A model generated the notes under the pieces. The model was not told where the DNA came from, ran no database searches, and saw nothing but the letters and a program-made list of their open reading frames with translations. Made by a program: the position numbers and the translations under genes. Below, piece by piece: positions 7,661 to 18,956 of a DNA stretch of 64,000 nt. This DNA is from Tamaricihabitans halophyticus (GTDB lineage: Bacteria; Actinomycetota; Actinomycetes; Mycobacteriales; Pseudonocardiaceae): assembly GCF_004340875.1 (NCBI RefSeq), contig NZ_SLXQ01000001.1, forward strand, positions 1,426,001 through 1,490,000, read 5' to 3'. Positions within the stretch are counted from its first letter, which is position 1; every line of letters begins with the position of its first letter.

Positions 7661-9400
7661 GTGTCCGACCAGGTCAATCTTGGTCTCGTGTGGGAACAGG
7701 TGATCCGCGAGTTGTCGGCGGAAACACTGTCACCCCAACAACGCGCATGGATGCGAGTCACGCGTCCCATCGGTCTTCTGGACGGCACCGCTCTACTGGC
7801 CGCACCAAGCGAGTTCGCCAAGGAAGCGATCGAACGGGTCCTCTCTGAGCCCATCACCGAGGCACTCTCCCGCCGACTGGGGCGCGAGGTCTCGCTGGCC
7901 GTGAAGGTCGACCCGGGCGCCGATCTCGCCAGCACACCGGCGCTGTTTGTACCCGAGTCCAAGGCGGTGGTCGGCGAATCGGGCCATACCGATATCGATC
8001 ACCACGGCTTTCCCGTCGAACGCGCCGAGCCACGCTGGCCGACGATCGACGAGTATCCGGCCGGCGACCCCGATATCGAACCGCCAGCCCAGTACTCCCC
8101 GACAGACACTTCGCCAGTAGCCAATTCGCCGCAGCAGACCGAGTTGCTACTCGGCCGGCCGACGCGCGAAGTAGACGATCTGGTGGACACCGCGCAGATG
8201 GCGCCGGTCGACCTTTCCGCGGAAGGCGATAACGAGGAGATCGACGAGGAAGGCGAGGCGCTCGCCGCCGCCGCCGAGATCTGGCCCACCTTCAACGGCA
8301 CCCGGCCCGAGCCAGCGGGCCAGCCGTACACCGCGCCGAAACACGGCCCGCCGAGTTCGCAGACGCGCCTGAACGCCAAGTACACCTTCGACACCTTCGT
8401 GATCGGGGCGTCGAACCGGTTCGCGCACGCCGCCGCGGTCGCGGTCGCCGAGGCGCCGGCCCGCGCCTACAACCCGCTGTTTATCTGGGGGGAGTCCGGG
8501 CTCGGCAAGACGCACTTGTTGCACGCGGTCGGGCACTACGCGCAGCGGCTCTTTCCTGGCATGCGCGTTCGCTACGTGTCGACCGAAGAGTTCACCAACG
8601 ACTTCATCAACTCGCTGCGCGACGACCGGCAGGTGGCGTTTCAACGCCGGTACCGCGACGTCGACGTGTTGCTTGTGGACGACATCCAGTTCCTGGAAGG
8701 CAAGGAAGGAACTCAGGAGGAGTTCTTCCATACCTTCAACACCTTGCATAACTCGAACAAGCAGATCGTGATCTCCTCGGACCGCCCGCCGAAGGGGCTG
8801 GCAACCCTGGAAGACCGGTTGCGCACCCGGTTCGAGTGGGGGCTGATCACTGATATTCAGCCGCCCGAGTTGGAGACGCGGATCGCGATTCTGCGCAAGA
8901 AGGCGGCACAGGATCGGCTGAACGCGCCGGCCGAAGTGCTCGAGTTCATCGCCGCGCGGATCGAGGCGAACATCCGCGAGTTGGAAGGCGCACTGATCCG
9001 GGTGACCGCGTTCGCCTCGTTGAACCAGCAGCCGGTCGATGTCGGCTTGGCCGAGATCGTGCTACGCGATCTGATCCCGGATTCGCAGATGCCGGAGATC
9101 GACGCCTCCACGATCATGTCGGCCACCGCTGACTTCTTCGGGGTGTCGCTGGACGATCTGTGCGGGCCGGGTAAGACGAAGGCGATCGCGCAGGCTCGCC
9201 AGATCGCCATGTATCTGTGCCGCGAGCTGACCGACCAGTCGCTGCCGAAGATCGGCCAGACGTTCGGCGGCCGGGACCACACCACGGTGATGCACGCGGA
9301 CAAGAAGATCCGCAAGGAGATGGCCGAGCGCCGTCGCATCTACGACCAGGTGCAGGAACTGACCACCCGGATCAAGCAGCGCGCCCGCAGCGCCGGCTGA
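7661..9400 (+). CDS. dnaA: Chromosomal replication initiator protein DnaA
   Basis: AAA+ initiator (579 aa) that binds DnaA boxes and melts the origin. Domain I (about 1-90) is followed by an acidic, low-complexity domain II (about 100-240). Domain III contains Walker [12 protein letters not shown] near 277-287 and Walker [10 protein letters not shown] near 338. Domain IV has the box-binding helix-turn-helix with [15 protein letters not shown] near 535-549. The GTG at 7661 has a GGAGCGGAG ribosome site. Upstream DnaA boxes suggest autoregulation. The long domain II is typical of actinomycetes. Confidence 0.98.
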   Translation: MSDQVNLGLVWEQVIRELSAETLSPQQRAWMRVTRPIGLLDGTALLAAPSEFAKEAIERVLSEPITEALSRRLGREVSLAVKVDPGADLASTPALFVPESKAVVGESGHTDIDHHGFPVERAEPRWPTIDEYPAGDPDIEPPAQYSPTDTSPVANSPQQTELLLGRPTREVDDLVDTAQMAPVDLSAEGDNEEIDEEGEALAAAAEIWPTFNGTRPEPAGQPYTAPKHGPPSSQTRLNAKYTFDTFVIGASNRFAHAAAVAVAEAPARAYNPLFIWGESGLGKTHLLHAVGHYAQRLFPGMRVRYVSTEEFTNDFINSLRDDRQVAFQRRYRDVDVLLVDDIQFLEGKEGTQEEFFHTFNTLHNSNKQIVISSDRPPKGLATLEDRLRTRFEWGLITDIQPPELETRIAILRKKAAQDRLNAPAEVLEFIAARIEANIRELEGALIRVTAFASLNQQPVDVGLAEIVLRDLIPDSQMPEIDASTIMSATADFFGVSLDDLCGPGKTKAIAQARQIAMYLCRELTDQSLPKIGQTFGGRDHTTVMHADKKIRKEMAERRRIYDQVQELTTRIKQRARSAG

Positions 9401-10084
9401 CGCTTACCCACTCCTCGAGCCGCGCGCACACCCCGCTACGGCGCCGTCCGCGCGTACACCCGCGCTCAGCGCCCGCCTTTGTGCGCGTTTAGCAGGCTAA
9501 ACGCGATCCCACTGCTGCTCGCTCCGCGCCCGAAATACGCGTCCGAGGGCTACCGGCCGGGCGTGCGCCTCACCACACTGGGGGATATCCACAGCCAATT
9601 TTCGGTATCCACAGGCCTGGGGATAGTGCACAACTCTCGCTGCGGCTGTGTGCGGGTTGGGCATAAGGTGGCCTCCAGGTGGGGAGGAAACTGTGGATAA
9701 CTGTGGACGGCTGTGGATCGAGCGGTGGAGCCGCCGAGTTCTCCACCGAGGCCGCGAACTGTCCACCGACTTCCCCAACAGGCAGTCCACAGCACGCCGC
9801 GCCGTGTCACCTGCGATAACGGCTGAAATCCACACTACCCACAGGCCCTACTACTGCTACTAACAAAATCTTCTCTCTAAGTAGTTGAACAACAGAAAGA
9901 GGCGAACAGCGAATCTGGGGACAACTCCGGTCGACCGCCGCCAGGTAGACCCCGGCCCCGGATGACGCGACCCGCTCACACGCTCTACCGTGGCGTTTAG
10001 CAGCACTTGTCTCCCCGTGGTGCCCGCAGCGTCTGCTGCCGCATCACGAGAAACTTCCGCTGGTAACACCGGAAAGGATTTCTC
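9401..10084. other. oriC: Replication origin oriC (dnaA-dnaN intergenic region)
   Basis: Non-coding 684-base region with many DnaA boxes. On the plus strand: ATATCCACA (9585-9593), GTATCCACA (9605-9613), CAGTCCACA (9783-9791), AAATCCACA (9826-9834) and CTACCCACA (9835-9843). On the minus strand: TTATCCACA (9692-9700), then two ten-base-spaced variants at 9702-9710 and 9712-9720. The AT-rich stretch at about 9847-9900, just after the boxes, is the best unwinding-element candidate in an otherwise GC-rich area. Position between dnaA and dnaN is the standard actinobacterial oriC location. Confidence 0.93.
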
Positions 10085-11233
10085 ATGAAGATCCGCGTCG
10101 AGCGCGACGGACTCGCGGACGCCGTCGCCTGGGTTGCGCGCAGCCTTCCCTCGCGGCCGCCAGTTCCTGTGCTTGGCGGCGTCCTGCTGGATGCCGGCGG
10201 CACCGACGCGGGCGGCGAAACCGCGCTGACGATCTCGGGGTTCGACTACGAGGTCTCGGCAACGGTGAGCGTCCCCGCGACCATCGCCGACGGCGGCCGC
10301 GCGCTGGTGTCGGGTCGGCTGCTCGCGGACATCACCAAGGCGCTTCCCGCGCAACCGGTGGAGATCTCCATCGAGAGCTCCCGCGCCTCGATCACCTGTG
10401 GCAGCGCGAAGTTCAGCCTGCCGACCATGCCGGTCGAGGATTACCCGGCGCTGCCGGCGATGCCGGACCGTGCGGGCGAGCTCGCCGGCGAGGTGTTCGG
10501 CGAGGCCGTCGCCCAGGTCGCCGTCGCCGCGGGTAAGGACGACACGTTGCCGATGCTCACCGGCGTTCGCGTGGAGATCAACGGCGAGAAGGTCACCATG
10601 ATCGCCACCGACCGGTTCCGCCTCGCCATGCGCGAGTTGACCTGGAAACCGGACGAGTCGATCAACAATGCCGAGGAAACCGCGGTGCTCGTCCCGGCGC
10701 GTACCCTCGCCGAAGCCGCGAAGTCGCTCGGCTCCGCGGGCAAGACCGTCGAGCTGTCCCTCGCGAGTGGGGACGGGCTGCTCGGCGTTTCCGGTACCGG
10801 TCGGCAGACCACCACCCGCCTGCTGGACGCCGAGTTCCCGCCAGTTCGGCAGCTGCTGCCGAGCGAGCACAGTGCGGCCGCGATCCTGTCGGTGGCCACC
10901 CTTTCCGATGCGATCAAGCGCGTCTCGCTGGTCGCCGAGCGCGGTACGCAGGTGCGGATGGAGTTCGCCGAGTCGGTGCTGAAGCTCTCCGCCGGCGGCG
11001 ACGACGAGGGCAGCGCGGAAGAGGAGCTGGAGTGCTCGTTCACCGGTGAACCACTGACCATCGCGTTCAACCCGCAGTACCTGATCGACGGGCTTGGCGC
11101 GCTGCACACCGATCGCGCGGAGCTGTCCTTCACCACGCCGAGCCGGCCCGCGCTGCTCAAACCAGTTGGCGAGGACGGCGAGGTACAGGCCGGCTACCTC
11201 TACCTGTTGATGCCGGTTCGCCTGCCTGGCTGA
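10085..11233 (+). CDS. dnaN: DNA polymerase III subunit beta (sliding clamp)
   Basis: Ring-shaped processivity clamp (382 aa) that tethers DNA polymerases and repair proteins to DNA. Three clamp domains of about 125 residues are present. The start [20 protein letters not shown] and the C-terminal [12 protein letters not shown], which forms the partner-binding pocket, are characteristic. ATG at 10085 is preceded by GGAAAGGA. The upstream region is oriC, and gnd follows 44 bases downstream. Confidence 0.98.
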   Translation: MKIRVERDGLADAVAWVARSLPSRPPVPVLGGVLLDAGGTDAGGETALTISGFDYEVSATVSVPATIADGGRALVSGRLLADITKALPAQPVEISIESSRASITCGSAKFSLPTMPVEDYPALPAMPDRAGELAGEVFGEAVAQVAVAAGKDDTLPMLTGVRVEINGEKVTMIATDRFRLAMRELTWKPDESINNAEETAVLVPARTLAEAAKSLGSAGKTVELSLASGDGLLGVSGTGRQTTTRLLDAEFPPVRQLLPSEHSAAAILSVATLSDAIKRVSLVAERGTQVRMEFAESVLKLSAGGDDEGSAEEELECSFTGEPLTIAFNPQYLIDGLGALHTDRAELSFTTPSRPALLKPVGEDGEVQAGYLYLLMPVRLPG

Positions 11234-11277
11234 GGCCGACGAGGTAACCATCCGACTCGAACGAGAGGACGCACACC

Positions 11278-12162
11278 GTGCAGCTGGGACTCGTCGGTCT
11301 GGGCAAGATGGGCTTCAACATGCGCGAGCGCCTGCGCGCCGGGCAACACGAAGTTCTTGGCTATGACCGCAATCCAGAAGTGACCGACGCCGAATCGCTT
11401 GCCGATTTGGTGTCTAAATTGGACGCCCCGCGAACGGTGTGGGTGATGGTGCCCGCTGGCGAGGCAACCAAGCAGACGATCGGCGAACTTGCCGAGCTGC
11501 TCGACAACGGCGATCTGGTCATCGACGGCGGCAACTCGCGGTTCTCCGAGGACAAGCCGAACGCGGATCTGTTGTCCGCCAACGGAATTGGTTACATCGA
11601 CGCCGGAGTTTCCGGTGGTGTCTGGGGCGCGGAGAACGGCTACGGCCTGATGGTCGGTGGCTCAGCCGACGACGTCGAGCGGGCCATGCCGATCTTCGAC
11701 ACGCTTCGTCCGGAAGGTCCGCGCGACGAGGGTTTCGCGCATGCCGGCGGTGTTGGTGCGGGCCATTTCGCGAAGATGGTGCACAACGGCATCGAGTACG
11801 GCCTGATGCAGGCCTACGCCGAGGGTTATGAACTGCTCGCCGCCTCGGACGAGGTCACCGATGTGCCTGCGGTACTCAAGGCATGGTCGCGGGGCACGGT
11901 GGTGCGTTCCTGGTTGCTCGATCTGCTGGTGAACGCGCTCGAGGAAGACCCGGAGTTGGCCGAGCTGCGCGGCTACGTGGATGATTCTGGCGAGGGCCGC
12001 TGGACGGTGGAAGAAGCGATCAACCATTCGGTACCCGCTCCGGTGATCACCTCCGCGCTGTTCGCCAGGTTCGCCTCCCGGCAACCGGATTCGCCCGCGA
12101 TGAAGGCGGTTGCCGCGCTGCGCAACCAGTTCGGTGGGCACGCCGTACACCGCGCGGAATAG
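11278..12162 (+). CDS. gnd: 6-phosphogluconate dehydrogenase, decarboxylating (short form)
   Basis: NAD(P)-dependent enzyme of the pentose phosphate pathway. At 294 aa it belongs to the short GntZ/YqeC-like class common between dnaN and recF in actinomycetes. Visible are the Rossmann start [17 protein letters not shown], the [12 protein letters not shown] substrate segment, the [21 protein letters not shown] loop and the catalytic lysine in [13 protein letters not shown]. The start is GTG at 11278, after a GAGAGGA. recF begins two bases after the stop, suggesting co-transcription. Cofactor preference is not visible. Confidence 0.93.
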   Translation: MQLGLVGLGKMGFNMRERLRAGQHEVLGYDRNPEVTDAESLADLVSKLDAPRTVWVMVPAGEATKQTIGELAELLDNGDLVIDGGNSRFSEDKPNADLLSANGIGYIDAGVSGGVWGAENGYGLMVGGSADDVERAMPIFDTLRPEGPRDEGFAHAGGVGAGHFAKMVHNGIEYGLMQAYAEGYELLAASDEVTDVPAVLKAWSRGTVVRSWLLDLLVNALEEDPELAELRGYVDDSGEGRWTVEEAINHSVPAPVITSALFARFASRQPDSPAMKAVAALRNQFGGHAVHRAE

Positions 12163-12163
12163 C

Positions 12164-13279
12164 GTGTACGTACGGCATCTCCAGCTCACCGACTTCCGCT
12201 CGTGGGCACAGGCTGATCTGGCCCTTACGCCGGGACCGACCGTGTTCGTCGGCCAGAACGGTCAGGGCAAGACCAACCTGGTGGAAGCGATCGGCTATAT
12301 CGCCACGCTCGGCTCGCACCGGGTGTCCAGCGATACTCCGCTGGTGCGCATCGGCGCCGAACGCGCGCTTGTCCGGATCGCCGTGGTCAATGAAGGCCGC
12401 GAACTGACCGTCGAGCTGGAGATCACCCCGGGCAAGGCGAACCGGGCACGGATCAACCGCGCCCAGGTGCCGCGCCCGCGCGAAGTGCTCGGCATTCTGC
12501 GCACCGTGCTGTTCGCGCCGGAAGACCTGGCGCTGGTGCGCGGTGATCCCAGTGAGCGCCGCCGGTTCATGGACGAACTGCTGGTGCTGCGCGCGCCCCG
12601 GTTCGCGGGCGTACGCAGTGACTACGAACGAGTGCTCAAACAGCGTAATGCCCTGCTGAAGACCGCGCGCGGATCCGGTGGACGTGCCGATATCAGCACT
12701 TTGGAAGTGTGGAACGGGCATCTGGCGCGGCACGGTGCCGAGTTGCTTTCCGCGCGGCTGAACCTGATCGCCGATATGGCGCCGCTGGTTTCCGCGGCCT
12801 ATGCCGGCGTGGCGCCCGAGTCTCGACCGGCACTGATCAACTACCGTTCGAGTCTGGGCGAGCTGCCCGAGCGCGCGGGCGTGGATGACCTCACCGAGCG
12901 ATTACTCACCGCGATGACTGAGCAGCGCGGCCAGGAGCTCGAACGCGGAGTGAGCCTGGTTGGTCCACATCGCGACGAGTTGGAACTGGTGCTCGGGGAC
13001 GCTCCGGCGAAGGGTTACGCCAGTCATGGCGAGTCGTGGTCGTTCGCCCTCGCGTTGCGACTCGGTTCCTATGAATTGCTCCGCGCCGACGGGGCGGAGC
13101 CGGTGCTGGTGTTGGATGACGTATTCGCGGAGCTGGATCGGCGACGCAGGGCGGCGCTGGCGGAAGTAGCCAGTCAGGCGGAGCAAGTGCTGGTCACGGC
13201 GGCCGTACAGGAAGATGTGCCGGCCGAGTTGTTGGGCGACCGGTACCTGGTCGGGGACGGAGAGGTACGCAGTGACTAA
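12164..13279 (+). CDS. recF: DNA replication and repair protein RecF
   Basis: SMC-like ATPase (371 aa) that loads RecA at single-strand gaps through RecFOR. N-terminal [13 protein letters not shown] leads to Walker [16 protein letters not shown]. The C-terminal half has the signature motif and Walker [19 protein letters not shown]. The GTG at 12164 begins the canonical start; an upstream ATG in frame lies in gnd and is not supported. The 3' end overlaps dciA by eight bases. Confidence 0.96.
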   Translation: MYVRHLQLTDFRSWAQADLALTPGPTVFVGQNGQGKTNLVEAIGYIATLGSHRVSSDTPLVRIGAERALVRIAVVNEGRELTVELEITPGKANRARINRAQVPRPREVLGILRTVLFAPEDLALVRGDPSERRRFMDELLVLRAPRFAGVRSDYERVLKQRNALLKTARGSGGRADISTLEVWNGHLARHGAELLSARLNLIADMAPLVSAAYAGVAPESRPALINYRSSLGELPERAGVDDLTERLLTAMTEQRGQELERGVSLVGPHRDELELVLGDAPAKGYASHGESWSFALALRLGSYELLRADGAEPVLVLDDVFAELDRRRRAALAEVASQAEQVLVTAAVQEDVPAELLGDRYLVGDGEVRSD

Positions 13280-14030
13280 TGGCCAAACTGGGCGTGCCGG
13301 GCAGTCAATAACACCCCGGGTAAACGACATGGATGTTTTTTCTCCCACACCTGGGGATAAGTCTGTGGATAGTGTGGATAAACGGGTTACTGACACGTCG
13401 CCCGGGGTTACTGATGTCCCGAGATCAGGGGAAACGCCTGCACACGGCCGTGGCAACAGCTCTACTGAAAGTGTCACGGCAGACAACTCTGGGGACTACT
13501 TCGAGCAGAGCGAGCTACGCGGACCGGATCTGGCGCGCGCCGCATTGCAGGCCGCGCGGGAACGTTCGGAGGGCAATCGGGCGAGTAGGGCACGTAAGGC
13601 GGTGCGCCCTGCTGGTAGCGCTGGTGGTGCCTCGCGTTCGCGCCGTCGACGCTGGTCAGGGCCGGGTAACGACGACCGCGACCCGCAGCCGCTCGGTCGG
13701 CTGGCCTCCCGGATCGCGAACGATCGTGGCTGGCAGGGCCGGCTGGCGAACGGTCAGGTGTTCGGGAACTGGGCGGGTCTGGTGGGTGACGAGGTCGCCG
13801 AGCACTCCCAGCCGCAGGCGCTGAACAACGGAGAGTTGACCGTGCGCGCCAGCTCCACCGCCTGGGCCACCCAGCTGCGTTTGCTGCAAGGGCAGCTGCT
13901 CGGCAAGATCGCCGCCGGCGTCGGCCACGGGGTGGTGAAGCGGCTCAAGGTGCAGGGACCGGTGGCACCGAGTTGGCGACGCGGCTCGCTACACGTCTCC
14001 GGCAGGGGACCGAGGGACACGTACGGTTAA
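13272..14030 (+). CDS. dciA: DciA-type replicative helicase loader (DUF721)
   Basis: DUF721 proteins encoded between recF and gyrB in actinobacteria are the DciA class, which interacts with the replicative helicase DnaB and is needed for initiation in mycobacteria. This 252-residue protein has a long, disordered, basic N-terminal half (about 1-135) and the DUF721 fold in the C-terminal half, with [19 protein letters not shown] and [19 protein letters not shown]. The GTG at 13272 overlaps the recF stop. DnaA-box-like sequences (13352-13381) lie within its N-terminal coding region. Function is inferred from family and position. Confidence 0.87.
   Translation: MTNGQTGRAGQSITPRVNDMDVFSPTPGDKSVDSVDKRVTDTSPGVTDVPRSGETPAHGRGNSSTESVTADNSGDYFEQSELRGPDLARAALQAARERSEGNRASRARKAVRPAGSAGGASRSRRRRWSGPGNDDRDPQPLGRLASRIANDRGWQGRLANGQVFGNWAGLVGDEVAEHSQPQALNNGELTVRASSTAWATQLRLLQGQLLGKIAAGVGHGVVKRLKVQGPVAPSWRRGSLHVSGRGPRDTYG
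13352..13381 (-). promoter_or_regulatory. DnaA-box cluster inside dciA
   Basis: On the minus strand the boxes TTATCCACA (13373-13381) and CTATCCACA (13364-13372) are directly adjacent, with TTATCCCCA (13352-13360) beside them. They encode part of the variable N-terminal tail of DciA. Box phasing and the lack of protein constraint suggest selection as DNA. Confidence 0.6.
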
Positions 14031-14132
14031 GCCGCCCGGGTCCAGTTGCGCCCCCGCAACTAGCCCGCTATCTGGGTGGACTCGACGTTTTCCTGCACAC
14101 ATCCGATTCGTCCCGCCCTAGGGTCGGCGGGC

Positions 14133-15056
14133 ATGGAAGATCCAGTACCCACCCTCCGTAGCCGCCAGCTCGGGGATGCGCTGCGCAAGATCATTCGGGG
14201 CTCCGGGCTGTCGCAGAAGGAGGTCGCGCTCCGGCTGCAGTGGGACCAGGCGTGGCTGTCCAGGGTGCTCAGCGGTAAGCGAATGTGCTCGGATGTGGAC
14301 CTGGCGGCCCTGCTGGCGACCTGCAATGTCGTAGGTCCGGAGCGGGACCGGTTGCTCGGGTTGAACTACGAGGCGCGCAAACCGGGTTTGCTACAGCAGT
14401 TCGGTGCGCGGCTACCGGAGCAACTGCATGTGCTCGCTGACCTGGAAGACCATGCCACCGAGATCGCCGACTTCCAGCCGGCGATGGTCCCTGGCCTGCT
14501 GCAGACCTCCGAATACGCCCGGGCGCTGAGTCGTGGGTCTGGCCACCCGGAAGACGAGATCGACGATCGAGTCGCCGCTCGGATGGCTCGGCAGGCCCTG
14601 CTCGACCGGGTACCGGAAGTGAAGTTCACCTTCTTCATCCACGAGCTGGTGCTCCGGCTACCGGTTGGCGGCGACGAGGTGATGTCCGAACAGCTGCATC
14701 ACCTGCTGCGGCTGGCCGTACGGCCCAAGATCCACCTGCGGGTGGTGCCGATCGCCGCCGGCGCTCACGCCGGAATCGTCGGCCAGTTCAAACTGCTGGA
14801 CTTCGCCGGGCTACGGCCGGTGGTCTACCTGGACGGCGAGACGACACAGCTGTTTCTCGAGGAAACCGCGGAGATTGCAGCCTATCGGCGGATCCTCAAA
14901 GACTTGGCCGCAACCGCCCTGGATAGGGGACAATCGAAGGAACTGATTGCCGACCTGGCAATTGATCTCTACCCGGAGCAAGGTGACCACAATGCGCAGC
15001 GCCGATACGAGCGGGATCTCCTGGCGGAAGAGCAGCTACAGCAGCCACAACGGTGA
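14133..15056 (+). CDS. XRE-family regulator with DUF5753 domain
   Basis: Helix-turn-helix regulator (307 aa) of the actinobacterial type paired with DUF397 proteins; relatives (BldB/WhiJ-like systems in Streptomyces) affect development. Residues about 10-70 form the HTH (GLSQKEVALRLQWDQAWLSR, VLSGKR). The DUF5753 sensor follows from about 100, with the usual VPGLLQTSEYARAL motif and a FKLLDFAGLRPVVYLDGE strand. I chose the ATG at 14133; an upstream in-frame ATG at 14076 would add 19 residues of no homology. Its 3' end overlaps the DUF397 gene by 65 bases in another frame. Confidence 0.9.
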   Translation: MEDPVPTLRSRQLGDALRKIIRGSGLSQKEVALRLQWDQAWLSRVLSGKRMCSDVDLAALLATCNVVGPERDRLLGLNYEARKPGLLQQFGARLPEQLHVLADLEDHATEIADFQPAMVPGLLQTSEYARALSRGSGHPEDEIDDRVAARMARQALLDRVPEVKFTFFIHELVLRLPVGGDEVMSEQLHHLLRLAVRPKIHLRVVPIAAGAHAGIVGQFKLLDFAGLRPVVYLDGETTQLFLEETAEIAAYRRILKDLAATALDRGQSKELIADLAIDLYPEQGDHNAQRRYERDLLAEEQLQQPQR

Positions 15057-15237
15057 TTGCGTCGAGGTCGGCTGGCGGAAGAGCAGCTACAGCAGTACCA
15101 ACGGCGACTGTGTTGAGGTTGCCGTCCAGCCGGCGTTCGTTCACCTGCGTGACTCCAAGGCCCCGGAAGCCGGCTCGCTCACCCTGCACACCGACGGTTG
15201 GCACGCCTTCCTCGGTGCCCTTCATTCGACCGATTGA
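14992..15237 (+). CDS. DUF397 protein with duplicated N-terminal motif
   Basis: Small protein (81 aa) of the DUF397 family that normally partners the XRE-DUF5753 regulator encoded just upstream. The family has a single W-RKSSYSS...G-CVEV unit near the start followed by V-LRDSK-P. Here the WRKSSYSSxNGDCVEV unit occurs twice in tandem, in register with a 51-base DNA duplication. The remainder (VHLRDSKAPEAGSLTLHTDG) is normal. ATG at 14992 has AAGGTGA eight bases before it. Whether the duplicated form is functional is unknown. Confidence 0.88.
   Translation: MRSADTSGISWRKSSYSSHNGDCVEVGWRKSSYSSTNGDCVEVAVQPAFVHLRDSKAPEAGSLTLHTDGWHAFLGALHSTD
15021..15122 (+). repeat. 51-bp tandem duplication within the DUF397 gene
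   Basis: Two units, 15021-15071 and 15072-15122. The first 24 bases are identical; the rest has diverged mainly at silent or conservative positions. Divergence shows that the duplication is not very recent and has kept the frame (17 codons). Confidence 0.9.
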
Positions 15238-15249
15238 TTCACGTGAAAC
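15236..15249. promoter_or_regulatory. parS: parS-like site (6) upstream of gyrB
   Basis: GATTCACGTGAAAC differs from the parS consensus at one base (A for T at position 2) and directly overlaps the end of the DUF397 gene. It lies about 11-14 kb from the other five sites, on the other side of oriC, which is a normal spread for origin-proximal parS sites. Confidence 0.75.
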
Positions 15250-15358
15250 AACGCGCGCAACGCCAGCCACAGGATCGGATGCACCCGGCGTAGAATTCGG
15301 CGGTCTGTGACGAAGCTAGGGGTGTCCTTGCCCTACTTCCGTAAGAGTGGGCAAGTAG

Positions 15359-17392
<2,034 letters not shown>

Positions 17393-17416
17393 CCGCTAAC
17401 CTTAAGAACGCGATCA
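17393..17416 (+). repeat. Dispersed CCGC...GCG repeat, copy A
   Basis: Begins immediately after the gyrB stop. CCGCTAACCTTAAGAACGCG belongs to a six-copy family in this window with symmetric ends and a central CCTTAAAGA-like core (other copies at 19998, 44137, 54188, 55433 and 57848). The 3' end position between convergent gyrB and the CGNR gene suggests a bidirectional terminator role. Confidence 0.65.
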
Positions 17417-17435
17417 CGCAACGTGCTCGCTGGTG

Positions 17436-17972
17436 TCAGGTTTGGCGCCGGCGAGCACGGTACGCGCGCATCTTGTGTCGCGCCCCGCAGATCTCCATGC
17501 TGCACCAGGTGCCGGTGTTGCTCGGCGAACGGTCGTAGAACACGAACCGGCAATCCGGCGCGCGGCACACCTTCAATCTCTCGGCCTGCCCGAGGATGCC
17601 CGCGATCGTGAGGATGCGCAGCTGTGCGCCGATCAACTCGCGCACCGCGCTACCCCTGGCCACCGGAATATCCGGGCCATCCTCGGTCCATCGCGGGCTA
17701 CCAAGTAACTCCGCGGCCAGCCCGGTCAACTTGTCCCGCGCGGCGCGCTGGCCGCGCAGGTAGCCGCGCATCAGTTCGCGAGCATCCACAATTGACATGC
17801 GTTTCGCGTTCGTCAGCGTACGCGCGGCCCGCGCGTAGCCATGCTCACTGAGCCAGGCCCTCGCATCCGGCAAACGCTCGAAGGCGTCCTCGGCGCGCAG
17901 GAACCACGCCGAGTTCAAGAACTCCGCCAACTCCGCTAAGGCACCTGGTGCGGCGGGGCGATCGAACGGCAT
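17436..17972 (-). CDS. CGNR zinc-finger transcription regulator (ABATE domain)
   Basis: Predicted DNA-binding regulator (178 aa). The N-terminal two thirds is the stress-associated ABATE-like ligand domain (AELAEFLNSAW ... RGSAVRELIGAQLRILTIAG). The last 45 residues form the zinc finger CRAPDCRFVFYDRSPS, then WCSMEICGARHKMRAYRAR. All four zinc cysteines are present, but the eponymous CGNR is CGAR here. ATG at 17972. It is divergent from an alpha/beta hydrolase, and the shared 87-bp intergenic region carries two identical-format inverted repeats (17981-18046). This is a typical local regulator arrangement. Confidence 0.87.
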   Translation of the reverse strand: MPFDRPAAPGALAELAEFLNSAWFLRAEDAFERLPDARAWLSEHGYARAARTLTNAKRMSIVDARELMRGYLRGQRAARDKLTGLAAELLGSPRWTEDGPDIPVARGSAVRELIGAQLRILTIAGILGQAERLKVCRAPDCRFVFYDRSPSNTGTWCSMEICGARHKMRAYRARRRQT

Positions 17973-17980
17973 CCAAAGAA

Positions 17981-18046
17981 GTTACCAGCTATTAGAATAA
18001 GCCGGTAACGTCGATGCGTTACCATCAACAGTCAATAGTCGGTAAC
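17981..18046. promoter_or_regulatory. Twin operators GTTACC-N17-GGTAAC
   Basis: Two inverted repeats of the same geometry, 17981-18009 and 18018-18046, lie back to back between the divergent CGNR and hydrolase genes. Three of the four half sites extend to GTTACC(A/G)(A/G)CT(T)ATT. They are the best candidates for CGNR-protein binding. Confidence 0.75.
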
Positions 18047-18059
18047 GAGGAGCCGAGTA

Positions 18060-18884
18060 ATGAGCTGGACGCTGCGCGAGACGTACTCGAGTACCAACGG
18101 CCTCATCCGGTGGGATCGCTGGGGAAGCGGTGATCCCGTGGTCTTCTTGCACGGCACACCGTTCTCGTCCTATGTCTGGCGCGATATCGCGTCGAGCTTC
18201 GCGCGCACGAACACCGTCTATGTATGGGATATGCCCGGCTACGGGCAGTCCGAGATGCGCGACGATCAGGATGTTTCGCTTGCCGGACAGGGCAGCGTGT
18301 TTGCCGAACTACTCGAGCACTGGGGCCTGCGGGAACCGACGGTTGTCGCGCATGACTTCGGCGGCGCGGTCGCGCTCCGGGCGCACCTGTTGCACAGCAA
18401 GGCGTTCCGCAAGCTTGCGCTGGTTGACGTGGTCGCCGTCGATCCGTGGGGGAGTGAGTTCTTCCGCTTGGTGCGCGAGTACCCGCATGTCTTCGAGCAG
18501 CTACCGGACTTCCTGCATCGCGCGCTGGTGCGGGATTACATCAACGCGGTGAGCAGTCGCGGCGTGCATCCTGCCGTGCTGGATGAGCTCATCCGGCCGT
18601 GGGCGACCGAGCAGGGACAGCGCGCGTTCTACCGGCAGATCGCGCAGGCGGACCAGCGGCACACCGATGAGGTACAGATCCGCTATGGCGAGATCAGCAT
18701 CCCTGTGCAGGTCTGCTGGGGTGTGGACGACACGTGGATTCCGTTGTCACAGGGCGAAAAGCTCGCCTCGCTGATCCCGGGATCAGGCTTCACGCCGATC
18801 GAGAACGCTGGTCATCTGGTGCATGAGGACGCGCCGGCGCAGTTGTCCACAGCACTCCACAGCTTTATCCACAGGAAGTCCTAA
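18060..18884 (+). CDS. Alpha/beta hydrolase, haloalkane-dehalogenase-like nucleophile
   Basis: Cytosolic alpha/beta-fold hydrolase (274 aa). The oxyanion motif HGTPFSS is near residue 31. The nucleophile elbow reads VAHDFGGAVAL, with Asp instead of Ser, as in haloalkane and fluoroacetate dehalogenases. The catalytic His is in ENAGHLVHED near the C-terminus, and an acid probably lies in CWGVDDTWIP. ATG at 18060 has GGAG eight to ten bases before it. It is divergent from the CGNR regulator. The last 14 codons contain DnaA-box consensus sequences. Dehalogenase activity is an inference; epoxide hydrolase is the main alternative. Confidence 0.82.
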   Translation: MSWTLRETYSSTNGLIRWDRWGSGDPVVFLHGTPFSSYVWRDIASSFARTNTVYVWDMPGYGQSEMRDDQDVSLAGQGSVFAELLEHWGLREPTVVAHDFGGAVALRAHLLHSKAFRKLALVDVVAVDPWGSEFFRLVREYPHVFEQLPDFLHRALVRDYINAVSSRGVHPAVLDELIRPWATEQGQRAFYRQIAQADQRHTDEVQIRYGEISIPVQVCWGVDDTWIPLSQGEKLASLIPGSGFTPIENAGHLVHEDAPAQLSTALHSFIHRKS

Positions 18885-18937
18885 ATAGACCGCCTGAGTT
18901 GTCCACAGCTGTGGAGTGCTATGTGGACTGTGGATAG
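18843..18937. promoter_or_regulatory. DnaA-box cluster outside oriC
   Basis: Perfect boxes TTGTCCACA (18843-18851), TTATCCACA (18865-18873) and TTGTCCACA (18899-18907) on the plus strand. Weaker boxes: CACTCCACA (18853-18861, plus) and, on the minus strand, 18910-18918, 18922-18930 and CTATCCACA (18929-18937). Seven box-like elements lie in 95 bases, spanning the hydrolase 3' end and the following intergenic region. Confidence 0.75.
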
Positions 18938-18956
18938 TCGGGGTTGACGGGGATGC

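Noticed and set aside
9860-11251. 463-codon minus-strand frame opposite dnaN and the oriC edge
   Set aside because: Shadow of dnaN; covers part of the DnaA-box region and lacks coding features.
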